Shown: positions 39,672 through 49,456 of the stretch, in pieces
Layout of the letters: the number at the start of each line of letters is the position of its first letter
Position numbering within the stretch: position 1 is the stretch's first letter
Assembly (NCBI RefSeq): GCF_030161095.1
Contig: NZ_BSPP01000010.1
Coordinates: forward strand, 248,001-312,000
Reading direction: 5' to 3'
Source: Cypionkella aquatica
Lineage (GTDB): Bacteria; Pseudomonadota; Alphaproteobacteria; Rhodobacterales; Rhodobacteraceae
DNA: 64,000 nt
Translations under genes and position numbers: made by a program
The notes under the pieces: generated by a model
The model's database searches: none
What the model was told of the DNA's origin: nothing
What the model saw: the letters and a program-made list of their open reading frames with translations, nothing else

Positions 39672-41009
39672 TTATTTACAAGTGAAATCATTGCCCAAGG
39701 CGAAGAACATAAAGCTGAGCACGCAGCCAAGCCCGATCAGCATAAGGACATTCAGAACCGCCGGATTGGGCGGGCGGCGGAACACCGCCTCATAGGCAAA
39801 GAACACCAGATGGCCGCCATCCAGCACCGGGATCGGGAACAGGTTCAACAGGCCGATGCCCAAGGACAACATGCCAAGATAGCCAAGAAATTCCTGCAGC
39901 CCCTGCCGGGCCGCATCGCCCATCACCTGCGCCATGCCGACCGGGCCAGACAGATTGCAGCTGCTGATCTGGCCAGTGACGACATGCCACAGCCCGGAAA
40001 GCGAAGATTTGGCGGTGAAATAGGCCTGATCAACCGCAAGAGTCACGGTTTCCCAAGCGCCGGGCTGACGGGTTTGCGGCTCGAACAGCATGCCGCCTGA
40101 CAGACCGAGCATCCAGCGGGTCTCAAAACTGCCATCGGCTTTCGGCAGATCGCGGCGGTTGGGCGACAGGGTCAGGTCTATGATGCTGCCATCGCGCCAG
40201 ATTTTCAGCGCAATCGGCTGGCCGTTGCTGGCCTCGACAATGGCGGGAAGCTGGCTGAAGGCGGTGACATCCTGACCTGCGGCTTGCACGATGACATCGC
40301 CGGTCTGGATGCCGGCATCGACGCCCGCGTTGCGCGGCATCACCGCCCCGACCAAGGGCAGGAAAGGCAGCGGGCCTTGCACGTCAAGCGATTGGCCATT
40401 GCGATCAACGGTGTAGGTGACGGCGGCGGCGGGTGGCAGATCAACGGCGACTTTCACGAAATCGATCATATCGGCGGTTGCGGTGCCGTTCAGCGCCAGA
40501 ATCTGATCGCCCGGTTGCAGGGTTTGACCGGTAAACGGCGTCGGATTGACCCGGCCCACAACCGGAGTATCGGTGGCCACGCCCGTGTAAAGGATCATGC
40601 CGATGAACACGGCCAGCGCGAGGATAAAGTTGAAGATCGGCCCTGCCGCCACGGTGGCCGCCCGCGCCCACAACGGGGCACCCAGCATGGTGTGGCGCCG
40701 CTCTGCTGCCGAAAGCCCGCTGACTGCGGTGTGATCCGGGCTGGAGGCCGCATCCTTGTCGCCCATGAATTTCACAAAGCCACCAATCGGCAGCGCCGCA
40801 AGCTGCCATTTGGTGCCGCGCTTATCCACCCGCGAATAGACCACAGGGCCGAAGCCAAGTGAAAACACCTCGGCATGGATGCCAGACCAGCGACCGACGA
40901 TGTAATGGCCGTATTCATGCACAGCAACGATGATGGCGATGGCCACAATAAAGAACAGTGCCGACCAAACCGTGCCGCCGACCGATGCCAATACGCTGCT
41001 GAAATCCAC
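39672..41009 (-). CDS. rseP: Site-2 metalloprotease RseP
   Basis: Intramembrane zinc protease that cleaves anti-sigma factors and signal-peptide remnants. The 445 residues have the HEYGHY zinc motif in the first transmembrane helix (VAVHEYGHYIVGRWSGIHAE region), two PDZ-like segments (around RVNPTPFTG and DVIVQAAGQDV), and the C-terminal second zinc-site motif NLFPIPVLDGGHLVFF. It follows dxr by 1 bp, as in E. coli. Confidence 0.96.
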   Translation of the reverse strand: MDFSSVLASVGGTVWSALFFIVAIAIIVAVHEYGHYIVGRWSGIHAEVFSLGFGPVVYSRVDKRGTKWQLAALPIGGFVKFMGDKDAASSPDHTAVSGLSAAERRHTMLGAPLWARAATVAAGPIFNFILALAVFIGMILYTGVATDTPVVGRVNPTPFTGQTLQPGDQILALNGTATADMIDFVKVAVDLPPAAAVTYTVDRNGQSLDVQGPLPFLPLVGAVMPRNAGVDAGIQTGDVIVQAAGQDVTAFSQLPAIVEASNGQPIALKIWRDGSIIDLTLSPNRRDLPKADGSFETRWMLGLSGGMLFEPQTRQPGAWETVTLAVDQAYFTAKSSLSGLWHVVTGQISSCNLSGPVGMAQVMGDAARQGLQEFLGYLGMLSLGIGLLNLFPIPVLDGGHLVFFAYEAVFRRPPNPAVLNVLMLIGLGCVLSFMFFALGNDFTCK

Positions 41010-41010
41010 G

Positions 41011-42192
41011 CTACCTGCCCTTTACCATTGTCACCGCTTCGGCGGCTTTGATCCGTGCCAGATGATCCATTTGCAGCACATCCTCAAGGGTCAGCACGGC
41101 ATTTCCAAGGCTGCAATCGGACGAAACACGGTTAAGTGTAGCCTCAACCACAGCAGCCATCTGCATGAAGCCAAGCTCGCCCGCGATGAAATGATCCAAG
41201 GCCACCTCTTTGGCAGCGTTGAAGGCAGCGCCTGCAAGGCCGCGCACAGCCATCACCTCACGCGCAAGGCGCAGGGCGGGAAAGCGGATCTCATCCGGGG
41301 CGCGAAAGCTCAGGCCGCCCAAGGCTGCAAGGTCCAGTCGGGCGACAGGCAGGGTTTGGCGTTTCGGCCAATTCAGCGCATAGCCGATCGGATGGCGCAT
41401 ATCGGGCGCACCCAGATGCGCCATCACCGCGCCATCGCGGAAACCAACCAGCGAGTGGATGATGGATTCGGGGTGAATGATCACCTCGATCTGCGCGGGG
41501 TCAACGCCGAAAAACTCGCGGGTTTCAATGACTTCCAAGGCTTTGTTAAACATCGAGGCCGAGTCGATGGTGATGCGGGCGCCCATAGACCAGTTCGGAT
41601 GCGCCAGCGCTTCGGCGACGGTGGCGCTTGCCAACCGCTCTAACGGCCAATCGCGCAAGGCACCGCCAGACGCGGTCAGGATGATACGCTCGACCGCCGC
41701 GATATCTTCGCCGACCAAGGCCTGAAAGATCGCGGAATGTTCAGAGTCCACCGGCAGAACTGTGGCCTCGTTCGCCGCCGCCGTGGCCATCAGCAACTGG
41801 CCTGCGGTCACCAAGCTTTCCTTGTTGGCCAAGGCGAGCTTGCCGCCGTGCCGCAGAGCGCGCATCCCCGGCACAAGGCCAGCTGCGCCGACAATCGCGC
41901 TCATCACCCAATCGGCGGGGCGGTCGGCGGCGTCATGCACGGCTGCGCTGCCTGCGGCAACTTCGATGTCGGTGCCTGCCAGCGCGTCGCGCAGCGCGGG
42001 CAGGCAATCGTCAAACGCCGTCACCGCGATTTCGGCGCGCAGAGCACGGGCCATCTCGGCCAGCCGCGCCACATTGCGCCCGCCCGTCAACGCCACGGTG
42101 CGATAGGCGGATGCCCCACCTTCGCGCATCAAAAGATCGAATGTGTTTTCCCCAACCGATCCGGTGGCCCCAAAAACCGAAACCGAGCGCAT
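41011..42192 (-). CDS. dxr: 1-deoxy-D-xylulose 5-phosphate reductoisomerase
   Basis: NADPH-dependent conversion of DXP to MEP, the committed step of the non-mevalonate isoprenoid pathway and the fosmidomycin target. The 393 residues start with the NADPH motif VFGATGSVGENTFDLL. Metal and substrate residues are seen in VDSEHSAIFQALVG and ILTASGGALRDW, and the flexible loop in HPNWSMGARITIDSASMFNKALE. Contiguous with cdsA and rseP. Confidence 0.97.
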   Translation of the reverse strand: MRSVSVFGATGSVGENTFDLLMREGGASAYRTVALTGGRNVARLAEMARALRAEIAVTAFDDCLPALRDALAGTDIEVAAGSAAVHDAADRPADWVMSAIVGAAGLVPGMRALRHGGKLALANKESLVTAGQLLMATAAANEATVLPVDSEHSAIFQALVGEDIAAVERIILTASGGALRDWPLERLASATVAEALAHPNWSMGARITIDSASMFNKALEVIETREFFGVDPAQIEVIIHPESIIHSLVGFRDGAVMAHLGAPDMRHPIGYALNWPKRQTLPVARLDLAALGGLSFRAPDEIRFPALRLAREVMAVRGLAGAAFNAAKEVALDHFIAGELGFMQMAAVVEATLNRVSSDCSLGNAVLTLEDVLQMDHLARIKAAEAVTMVKGR

Positions 42193-42984
42193 CTAGCCCC
42201 CAATCGGCAAGGGGAAAAACCGGGTCAGCACCATCACCAAAACCATCGCGCCGACCAAAGCATCAAAGCGGTCCAGCACGCCACCATGGCCGGGGATCAG
42301 GTTAGAGCTGTCTTTCGCCTGCAACTTGCGCTTCAGCCAGCTTTCGCCGATGTCACCCATCTGCCCGGCAAAGGCCACCAAAGGCGACAGCGGGATCAGC
42401 CAAAAGCTGCCGTGCCCGGCGGCGACAAAGCAGGCCCCCAGCACAGCGGCACCAATCCAGCCCGCAATCGTTCCGGACCAAGTTTTCTTCGGGCTGATCG
42501 CGGGCCAGAATTTTGGCCCCCCCAAAGTGCGCCCGGCAAAATAGCCCATCACATCCGAGACGATGACCACGCCCAGCAGCCACAGAAAGGCGATGGTGCC
42601 CTGCTCGTCGCGCAGCACGAACAACCCGTGCCCGGCAATGAGAATAGCCACCGAAATCGCCGCAACTGCGCTTTGCTGTTTGCGCGGCGTGGCCATGAAG
42701 GCCAAAGGCACCAGCGGGAACACAATCCACGCGGAAAGCGATGGCCAGCCTTCATCTGCAATCAGGCACAGCGCAGCAAGGCCTGCAATCGTCAGCGCCT
42801 GCCGGGGGGCAAGGCGCTGCGACAGTTGCGCAAGTTCCCATATCATCACGGCGGTCAGAAGCGTGATCAGGATTAAAAACCACCAGCCGCCCAGCCAGAT
42901 CTCTACCGCGCCAACCGCCAGCATCACCGCAGCCGAGAGAACGCGCGGTTTCAGATCGCTCCATTGTTGCGAGGGCGCGGTCAT
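42193..42984 (-). CDS. cdsA: Phosphatidate cytidylyltransferase
   Basis: Makes CDP-diacylglycerol, the precursor of all bacterial phospholipids. The 263-residue polytopic membrane protein has about seven hydrophobic segments and the C-terminal CDP-alcohol signature region SWLKRKLQAKDSSNLIPGHGG with DRFDALVGA. The start at 42984 overlaps the uppS stop; the longer frame to 43071 would be embedded in uppS. Confidence 0.95.
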   Translation of the reverse strand: MTAPSQQWSDLKPRVLSAAVMLAVGAVEIWLGGWWFLILITLLTAVMIWELAQLSQRLAPRQALTIAGLAALCLIADEGWPSLSAWIVFPLVPLAFMATPRKQQSAVAAISVAILIAGHGLFVLRDEQGTIAFLWLLGVVIVSDVMGYFAGRTLGGPKFWPAISPKKTWSGTIAGWIGAAVLGACFVAAGHGSFWLIPLSPLVAFAGQMGDIGESWLKRKLQAKDSSNLIPGHGGVLDRFDALVGAMVLVMVLTRFFPLPIGG

Positions 42985-43721
42985 GCTGTGGCCACGCCGC
43001 CGAAACGGCGGTCCCGGTGGCCAAAGCGGCCAAGGATTTCGCTTAGCTCGTCGATGGTGAAATCGGGCCACAGCGTCGGGGTGAATTCATATTCGGCATA
43101 GGCCGCCTGCCACGGCAGAAAGTTCGAGGTGCGGGTTTCGCCAGAGGTGCGGATCACCAGATCAGGGTCTGGGATGCCAGCACTATCAAGGTGTTGGCTG
43201 ATCATTGCATCATTGATCTGGGCGGGGTCAATGCGGCCAACTGCAGCTTCAGAGGCCAGATGGCGGATGGTGCGGGTGATTTCATCGCGGCCACCGTAGT
43301 TGATCGCGACGGTCAGGTTCAGCCGGGTGAGGCCCGCCGTGCGCGTCTCAATCCCCACCATCAGGCGCTGCAACTTGGCGTCAAGCTTGGAGCGGTCGCC
43401 GATGAAGCGCATCCGCACACCGTCGGCGGCAAGACGGTCGGCCTCGCGTTCGATGTAGCGGGCGAAAATCGACATAAGCCCGAGGACTTCTTCGGTGGAG
43501 CGTTTCCAGTTTTCGGTCGAAAACGCGTAGATCGTCAGCCACTGGATGCCGATTTCGGGGGCCGCGCGGACGATCTGTTTGACACGCTCGGCCCCTTTGC
43601 GGTGGCCGACCAGCCGGGGCCAGCCGCGGTTGGTCGCCCAGCGGCCATTGCCATCCATGATGATGGCAACATGCGAAGCCTCGCGCGGCGCTTTTGCGTC
43701 AGATTTATCGCCCAAGGCCAC
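42981..43721 (-). CDS. uppS: Isoprenyl transferase (undecaprenyl diphosphate synthase)
   Basis: Cis-prenyltransferase that makes undecaprenyl diphosphate, the carrier for peptidoglycan and surface polysaccharides. The 246 residues contain the signature HVAIIMDGNGRWATNRGWPR, GHRKGAERVKQI, YAFSTENWKRS and the C-terminal DLVIRTSGETRTSNFLPWQ. Overlaps cdsA by 4 bp. frr lies upstream across a terminator. Confidence 0.96.
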   Translation of the reverse strand: MALGDKSDAKAPREASHVAIIMDGNGRWATNRGWPRLVGHRKGAERVKQIVRAAPEIGIQWLTIYAFSTENWKRSTEEVLGLMSIFARYIEREADRLAADGVRMRFIGDRSKLDAKLQRLMVGIETRTAGLTRLNLTVAINYGGRDEITRTIRHLASEAAVGRIDPAQINDAMISQHLDSAGIPDPDLVIRTSGETRTSNFLPWQAAYAEYEFTPTLWPDFTIDELSEILGRFGHRDRRFGGVATA

Positions 43722-43780
43722 GCCCTACCCGGTTAAATTGCCCGTCATGTCTGGGCAGGGGAAAAATTCGCGAAAATGAC

Positions 43781-43807
43781 TGGCGCGCGACAGCAGGCCG
43801 CGCGCCA
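43781..43807 (-). terminator. Terminator-like hairpin after frr
   Basis: TGGCGCGCG (43781-43789) pairs perfectly with CGCGCGCCA (43799-43807). On the minus strand the hairpin begins 5 bases after the frr stop and is followed by a short T-run (GTCATTTTCG). It probably reduces read-through into uppS and does not fully separate the units. Confidence 0.7.
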
Positions 43808-43812
43808 AGATC

Positions 43813-44376
43813 TTAGACCTGCATGATCTCGGCTTGTTTGGCTTCCAGCGCGCGATCAACGGCGGCGATGGCTTTGTCGGTCAGGTCTTGCACCTCATCC
43901 GACCACATCTTTTGATCATCTTCGCCCATGCCTGCGGCCTTGGCCTTCTTGATTTGATCCATCCCGTCACGGCGCACGTTGCGGATCGCGACCTTTGAAT
44001 TCTCGGCATAGCCAGCCGCCACTTTGGTCAGCTGCTTGCGGCGTTCTTCGTTCAACTCGGGGATCGGCAGGCGGATCAAGGGGCCATCGGAAATCGGGTT
44101 GATGCCGATACCGCTTTCGCGGATGGCCTTTTCGACCTTGGCGATCATCGCCTTGTCCCAGACGTTGATCACCACCATGCGGGGTTCCGGCACGTTGACG
44201 GTGCCCAACTGGTTGATCGGCGTCATCTGGCCGTAAGCATCGACCATGATCGGCTCGACAATCGAGGCCGAAGCGCGGCCGGTGCGCAGCGAGGCGAATT
44301 CCACCTTGAGCGCATTCATCGCGCCGTCCATCCGGCGCTGGATCGCGTCGAGGTCAATTTCGAGATCGTCGGACAT
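43813..44376 (-). CDS. frr: Ribosome recycling factor
   Basis: Splits post-termination ribosomes together with EF-G. The 187 residues show the standard three-helix bundle and head domain, with [72 protein letters not shown] (in part) and the final helix [16 protein letters not shown]. It lies between pyrH and uppS as in most Proteobacteria. Confidence 0.97.
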   Translation of the reverse strand: MSDDLEIDLDAIQRRMDGAMNALKVEFASLRTGRASASIVEPIMVDAYGQMTPINQLGTVNVPEPRMVVINVWDKAMIAKVEKAIRESGIGINPISDGPLIRLPIPELNEERRKQLTKVAAGYAENSKVAIRNVRRDGMDQIKKAKAAGMGEDDQKMWSDEVQDLTDKAIAAVDRALEAKQAEIMQV

Positions 44377-44515
44377 CGGGTCTTCCTTCGTGTCTTCTTG
44401 CCCAAAACGCGAGGGGCTTTCGGCGTTCTATAGCAGCAAGTGGTTTGGCAGGTATAGGGGTTAGGCTTTGGTGCGGTGGGTTTGACCCAGCCTGCACCAT
44501 TGAGACAGCATTCTG

Positions 44516-45247
44516 TCAGCCGTGCACGCGGGTATAGGTGCCTTGGCCTGCAAGGATGGTTTTGAAGCCGCCGGGTTCGTCCAGCGAAAACACAATGATC
44601 GGAAGATCGTTATCGCGCGCCAAGGCGATGGCCGAGGCATCCATCACGCCGAGGTGTTTTTGCAGCACTTCGTCGTAGCTTACATTTTCGTAGCGCTTGG
44701 CGTCAGCATGCTTTTTCGGGTCTTTGTCATAGACGCCGTCAACTTTGGTGCCTTTGAAAATCGCCTCGCAGGCCATTTCATTGGCGCGCAGGGTGGCGGC
44801 GGTGTCGGTGGTGAAATAGGGGTTGCCGGTGCCTGCGGCAAAGATGCAGACGCGCTTTTTCTCAAGATGGCGGACGGCGCGGCGGCGGATATAGGGCTCG
44901 CAGACCTGATCCATCGGGATGGCGGAAATCACACGGGTGAAGACGCCGATGGATTCGAGCGCCGATTGCATCGCAAGCGCGTTCATCACCGTGGCGAGCA
45001 TGCCCATGTAATCGGCAGTGGTCCGTTCCATCCCTTGGGCAGAGCCGGCAAGGCCGCGGAAGATATTGCCGCCGCCGATCACCATGCAGATTTCAACCCC
45101 CAGATCGCGGACAGATTTCACCTCTTCTGCGATGCGCTGCACGGTCGGCGGGTGCAGGCCAAAACCTTGGTCGCCCATCAGCGCCTCACCCGATATTTTC
45201 AGCATGACCCGGTTGTAGGTCACTTTTGGCTCGCCGGGGTGAGACAT
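44516..45247 (-). CDS. pyrH: UMP kinase
   Basis: Hexameric amino-acid-kinase-fold enzyme that phosphorylates UMP to UDP. The 243 residues start with [15 protein letters not shown] and contain [10 protein letters not shown], the [20 protein letters not shown] segment, [15 protein letters not shown], and [16 protein letters not shown]. First gene of the leftward envelope cluster; tsf and rpsB, which usually precede it, are not in the window. Confidence 0.97.
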   Translation of the reverse strand: MSHPGEPKVTYNRVMLKISGEALMGDQGFGLHPPTVQRIAEEVKSVRDLGVEICMVIGGGNIFRGLAGSAQGMERTTADYMGMLATVMNALAMQSALESIGVFTRVISAIPMDQVCEPYIRRRAVRHLEKKRVCIFAAGTGNPYFTTDTAATLRANEMACEAIFKGTKVDGVYDKDPKKHADAKRYENVSYDEVLQKHLGVMDASAIALARDNDLPIIVFSLDEPGGFKTILAGQGTYTRVHG

Positions 45248-45352
45248 GGGGTATCCTTAGGTTTATGGCTTGGATTGACTGCGGCGTAAAATGTCGCAAA
45301 ACGGGGGCGGGTTCAACGGGGGAAGCGACATGCGGCGTCGGTTTGCCGTGAA

Positions 45353-45402
45353 ATCAGCGGGGGCCAGCCCCCACACCCCCGGGATATTTGAGAACAGATG
45401 AA
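45353..45402. repeat. Diverged GGGATATTT element before miaA
   Basis: AGCGGGGGCCAGCCCCC forms a hairpin, followed by ACACCCCCGGGATATTTGAGAACAGATGAA. This is a diverged copy of the hairpin-plus-GGATATTTA element at 10985 and 51728. As at ilvN, it lies directly before a start codon (miaA GTG at 45412). Confidence 0.65.
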
Positions 45403-45411
45403 AGGGCAGAC

Positions 45412-46284
45412 GTGGCGTTTGATTTGAAGCCGATCTCGCGCGAGGCTCCGGTGTTGCTGGCGGGGCCTACGGCGAGTGGCAAATCGGCTTTGGCGTTGGA
45501 ACTCGCGGCGCGGGATGGGCGGGTGGTCGTCAATGCCGATGCGTTGCAGGTTTATGGCTGTTGGCGGGTGTTGTCGGCGCGGCCATCTGAGGCGGATGAG
45601 GCGCAGGCGACGCATCTGCTTTATGGCCATGTGGCGCGCGATCAGACCTATTCGGTGGGACATTGGCTGCGCGAGGTGCGGGCGGTGCTGGACCGCCCTG
45701 TCGTGATTGTCGGCGGCACCGGGCTTTATTTCTCGGCCCTGACCGAGGGGTTGAGCGAGATTCCGGCGACCTCGGCTGAAGTGCGGGCAGTGGCGGATCA
45801 GCGGATGGCGTCCGAGGGGATTGCGGCACTGCTGGCAGAGTTGGACACCGCGACTTTGGCGCGGATTGACCCGTTGAACCCGGCGCGCGTGCAAAGGGCT
45901 TGGGAGGTGCACGCGACAACCGGGCGCGGTTTGGCCAGTTGGCAGGATGCGACTGGGCCCGCGGTTCTGCCACGCGCGGGTGTCGAGGCCATGGTGATGC
46001 GGCCCGATGTGGCGTGGCTGGATGCGCGAATCGCGCGGCGGTTTGCAGCGATGCTGCGCGAGGGTGCTTTGGACGAGGTGCGCGCCGCCCTGCCACATTG
46101 GCAGCCCAACCAGCCTTGGGCGAAAGCCATCGGTGCGCCGGAATTGGTGGCGCATCTGCGCGGGGAAATCGGGCTGGATGCGGCCAGCGCGGCCGCGACC
46201 TTGGCCAGCCGCCAATATGCCAAGCGACAGCGCACTTGGTTCAGATCGCGGATGAAAGACTGGCGGGAGATCACGCTGCCGTAA
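45412..46284 (+). CDS. miaA: tRNA dimethylallyltransferase
   Basis: Adds the dimethylallyl group to A37 of tRNAs that read UNN codons. The 290 residues carry the P-loop [25 protein letters not shown], the [12 protein letters not shown] segment, and [11 protein letters not shown]. The GTG at 45412 has AAGGG upstream; a TTG at 45388 lies inside the repeat element and is unlikely. Divergent from pyrH. Confidence 0.94.
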   Translation: MAFDLKPISREAPVLLAGPTASGKSALALELAARDGRVVVNADALQVYGCWRVLSARPSEADEAQATHLLYGHVARDQTYSVGHWLREVRAVLDRPVVIVGGTGLYFSALTEGLSEIPATSAEVRAVADQRMASEGIAALLAELDTATLARIDPLNPARVQRAWEVHATTGRGLASWQDATGPAVLPRAGVEAMVMRPDVAWLDARIARRFAAMLREGALDEVRAALPHWQPNQPWAKAIGAPELVAHLRGEIGLDAASAAATLASRQYAKRQRTWFRSRMKDWREITLP

Positions 46285-46295
46285 GCTTCCACAGG

Positions 46296-46330
46296 GTTGT
46301 CCACAGCTTTCCGCTGCTTCTGTGGACAAC
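46296..46330. terminator. Hairpin after miaA built from two DnaA-box-like arms
   Basis: GTTGTCCACAG (46296-46306) and CTGTGGACAAC (46320-46330) form a perfect 11-bp stem 11 bp after the miaA stop. The T-run is lacking, so a rho-independent role is doubtful. Each arm contains TTGTCCACA, one base from the DnaA box TTATCCACA, in inverted orientation. Confidence 0.55.
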
Positions 46331-46414
46331 TCCACGCCACTGCCATTATTTCGCTTGGGTTGTGCCGCATGCCTCGTTTACATGTTGGAAAAATACAAAA
46401 GCAGGCAGAGCATC

Positions 46415-47227
46415 ATGAAGACTTCAGCGCCCAAATCCGGCCCCGATACCGATCAAATGCGGCTTGTCGCCATCCCGCGTCTGGCCGCAGGTGGCCGTTG
46501 GCGGGTTGAGGCGATGCGCTCGCTTTCAGAGGGCTGCTTTTTGTGGTTCACCAAGGGCCAAGGCCGCATCACTGTGGCAGGGCAAACCCGTGGCTATACC
46601 GCCAACAACGCGATCTACATTCCGCCCGGCGTAATGCATGGCTTTGAGGTCGGCCCGCAAGTGTTTGGCACAGCGGTGTTTTTCGGAAAATCGTCCACCG
46701 TGACCTTGCCTGCCGAACCCTTGCATCTGCGCATCCGCGAAGTCCACGCGCAGCAAGAGGTCAACGTGACGCTGGATATGATTCAGCGCGAGATGGACAG
46801 CGATACCCCGGCGCATGACCGCGCCACCCGGCATTATCTGGGGCTGCTTGGGGTCTGGCTGGAGCGTCAGGCCAGCAAAGCCAGCGCCGACGCGCCGCGC
46901 CCGGATGCGGCCAAGCGGTTGGTGGCGCGATTCACCGACCTTCTGGAGAAAGAATTCCGGCGCGGCAAAGGTGTGGGTGAATTGGCCTGCGATCTGGGCG
47001 TGACCGCCACGCATCTGACGCGCTGCTGCCGCGAGACTTGCGGGCGCTCGGCGATTGATTTGCTGCAGGACCGGCGGATATTTGAGGCGCGCAAGCTGCT
47101 GCTGGAAACCAACACGCCGGTCGGGCAGATCGGGTCGAGCCTTGGCTTTGCCTCGGCTGCCTATTTCACCCGCGCCTTTCAGCATCTGACCGGGGTTTCG
47201 CCGACAGCGTTCCGCCGCACGATCTGA
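46415..47227 (+). CDS. AraC-family transcriptional regulator
   Basis: A 270-residue regulator with an N-terminal cupin-like sensor domain (GCFLWFTKGQGRITVAGQTR, AIYIPPGVMHGFEV) and a C-terminal double helix-turn-helix. The second half has the typical VGQIGSSLGFASAAYFTRAFQHLTGVSPTAFRR-type motif, given here in part. The start at 46415 is chosen for the family-like N-terminus (MKTSAPKSG); ATGs at 46382 and 46322 are in frame. It stands before the first peptide ABC operon, its most likely target. Confidence 0.85.
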   Translation: MKTSAPKSGPDTDQMRLVAIPRLAAGGRWRVEAMRSLSEGCFLWFTKGQGRITVAGQTRGYTANNAIYIPPGVMHGFEVGPQVFGTAVFFGKSSTVTLPAEPLHLRIREVHAQQEVNVTLDMIQREMDSDTPAHDRATRHYLGLLGVWLERQASKASADAPRPDAAKRLVARFTDLLEKEFRRGKGVGELACDLGVTATHLTRCCRETCGRSAIDLLQDRRIFEARKLLLETNTPVGQIGSSLGFASAAYFTRAFQHLTGVSPTAFRRTI

Positions 47228-47633
47228 GACCTTTGCGTCGGGATTGCCGCAGGTTTGCAGCCGGCAAATTTAGCTAACATTTGATCGAATCGTCAATCCA
47301 TTGGCAGGACGTGCGATTCGTCCGCGATTTCGGATGATCTTCCGTGTCTGGCGGAATTATTCGCACACCACGGTATGCCGAAATTTGCAGCGGTTTGAGC
47401 ATGGAATCCGTCACCCCAATGTCGCTAACGTGTCATGCAAGGGCGAATCCAGCCGTTGACGGATCGGCGGAAAAGGTGCCGAATAGACGCGTGAGACGCA
47501 TCACTGCCGCTGCGGCATTTACGCGAACCCTTCGTGGGGACGGGGACGTAGAAATCCGCATCGGTTCAAGCGCATCGCCAGATTAGAAACGGCCAAAAAA
47601 ACGTCAAGGCTTCAGCCTTACAGGGAGATACCG
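47228..47633. other. 406-bp intergenic region upstream of the first ABC operon
   Basis: No credible gene. It contains four GANTC sites (47287, 47312, 47404 and 47445) and TTGACG at 47456, a possible -35 with no convincing -10 at standard spacing. GGGAG precedes the SBP start at 47634. AraC-type binding repeats could not be identified by eye. Confidence 0.55.
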
Positions 47634-49328
47634 ATGACCGATACCCGCACCACCGAGCGCGATCTGCACCCGGCTGCTTACATGCATGCGCAAGAAGTTC
47701 AGGATGGCAAACTCAGCCGTCGTGAGTTTTTGTCGCGCACCACCGCTTTGGGCGTTTCTGCCGTGGCGGCCTATGGTCTGCTGGGGCTGTCTGCTCCTGC
47801 GAAAGCGCAAGACGCCAAGGTTGGCGGGATCTTGCGCTGTGCGATGGAAGTCAAAGCGCAAAAAGACCCGCGCACCGCTGACTGGCCGCAGATCGCCAAC
47901 ATCTATCGTGGCTGGCTGGAATATCTGATCCAGTACAACGCCGATGGCACCTTTGAAGGCCGCCTGCTGGAAAGCTGGGAAGCCAATGCGGACGCCACAG
48001 AATACACGCTGAAAGTCCGTCAGGGCGTGACCTGGAACAACGGCGATGCCTTCACCGCCGACGACGTGGTGCGGATGTTCACCCGTTGGACCGATGGTTC
48101 GGTCGACGGCAACGCAATGGCTTCGCGCTTTGCCGGTCTGGTCGAGTCGGTTGCCGCGAAAAACGCCGATGGCACCGACAAGATGGATGAAGCCGGCGCT
48201 GCCGTGATGGTCAACAAGCTGCGCGATGGCGCGGTGACCAAGGTCGATGAAGCCACCGTCAAGCTGGCGATGTCGCAATCGGATATCGCCGTTGTGGCCA
48301 ACCTTGCCGACTACCCGGCTGCGGTTGTGCACAGCTCTTACGTTGACGGCAGCGATCCTGCGACCAACGCCATCGGCACCGGGCCTTACATCCCGCAAGA
48401 AGTCTCGGTCGGCCAAAAGGTCGTGCTGGTGCGCGCACCGAACCACACTTGGTGGGGCGGCACCGCACCGCTGGACGAAGTGCACTACATCGACTTCGGC
48501 ACCGACCCGTCTGCCATGGTGCAGCTGGCCGGTTCGGATGAGATCGACACCAACTACGAGACCACCGGCGATTTCATCGAGCAGATGGATGGTCTGGGCT
48601 GGAAGAAGATCGAAGCGGTCACTGCCTCGACCATCGTGATGCGGATGAACTCGGCCAACGGCGATCTCTACAAGGATAAAGCCGTCCGTCAGGCGATCCA
48701 GAAAGCGGTTGACCCGAAAGTTGTGCTGGAACTGGGCTATAACGGCCTTGGCACCACCGCAGAAAACCACCACGCCTGCCCGATTCACCCGGAATATGCC
48801 AAGATCGCACCGCAAGTGATTGATCCGGCTGGCCTGATGCCTGCGCTGAAAGCGGCTGGTCTGGATACCACTGAATTCGAGATCATCTCGCTGGACGACG
48901 GCTTTGAAGCCGCCACCACCGACGCCGTTGCAGCGCAGCTGCGCGACGCAGGGGCGACTGTGAAGCGCACCGTGATGCCGGGTTCGACCTTCTGGAACGA
49001 TTGGCAGAAATACCCGTTCTCTTCGACCACCTGGAACCACCGACCGCTGGCCGTGCAGAACATGTCGCTGGCCTATACCTCGACCGGGTCGTGGAACGAG
49101 ACCGGCATGGCGAACGCTGATTTCGACGCCGCGATGACCAAAGCCTTGGCCTTGGACAACGCCGATGCCCGCCGTGAAGTCATGGTGACGCTGGAGACGA
49201 TCCTGCAAGACGAAGGCTACATCATCCAGCCTTACTGGCGCTCGCTGTTCCGGCACGCCAAGGAAGGTGTCAACGTCGAGATGCACCCGTCGTTCGAGCA
49301 TCACCACTACAAATGGTCGCTGTCCTAA
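47634..49328 (+). CDS. ABC transporter peptide-type substrate-binding protein, Tat-exported
   Basis: Family 5 (DppA/OppA-like) extracellular solute-binding protein, 564 residues. The N-terminus is unusually long (about 25 residues) before a twin-arginine signal [19 protein letters not shown] with cleavage near AKAQD, so it is probably folded before export. Family signatures include [22 protein letters not shown] and GTGPYIPQ. The predicted substrate is a peptide or other amino compound, not determinable here. It is followed by a strong hairpin and then two permeases and a fused ATPase. Confidence 0.9.
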   Translation: MTDTRTTERDLHPAAYMHAQEVQDGKLSRREFLSRTTALGVSAVAAYGLLGLSAPAKAQDAKVGGILRCAMEVKAQKDPRTADWPQIANIYRGWLEYLIQYNADGTFEGRLLESWEANADATEYTLKVRQGVTWNNGDAFTADDVVRMFTRWTDGSVDGNAMASRFAGLVESVAAKNADGTDKMDEAGAAVMVNKLRDGAVTKVDEATVKLAMSQSDIAVVANLADYPAAVVHSSYVDGSDPATNAIGTGPYIPQEVSVGQKVVLVRAPNHTWWGGTAPLDEVHYIDFGTDPSAMVQLAGSDEIDTNYETTGDFIEQMDGLGWKKIEAVTASTIVMRMNSANGDLYKDKAVRQAIQKAVDPKVVLELGYNGLGTTAENHHACPIHPEYAKIAPQVIDPAGLMPALKAAGLDTTEFEIISLDDGFEAATTDAVAAQLRDAGATVKRTVMPGSTFWNDWQKYPFSSTTWNHRPLAVQNMSLAYTSTGSWNETGMANADFDAAMTKALALDNADARREVMVTLETILQDEGYIIQPYWRSLFRHAKEGVNVEMHPSFEHHHYKWSLS

Positions 49329-49338
49329 GCTGATCATC

Positions 49339-49366
49339 GGTCCGGGCGCGGCAGCGTGCCCGGACC
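49339..49366 (+). terminator. Hairpin between the substrate-binding protein and permease genes
   Basis: GGTCCGGGC (49339-49347) pairs perfectly with GCCCGGACC (49358-49366) and is followed by ATTTC. It starts 11 bp after the stop codon. Such 3' hairpins commonly stabilise the binding-protein message and reduce expression of the permease genes. Confidence 0.8.
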
Positions 49367-49456
49367 ATTTCAATTGCCTCCCGAACCAAAAATGACTGAA
49401 CGCAGGCAACAACGCACAGTCCGCCGCCGAGTGTTTGGCGCATAGGGGAACCATTC

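Noticed and set aside
47344-47586. 80-codon ORF in the gap before the first ABC operon
   Set aside because: No ribosome site, atypical composition, and the region looks regulatory.
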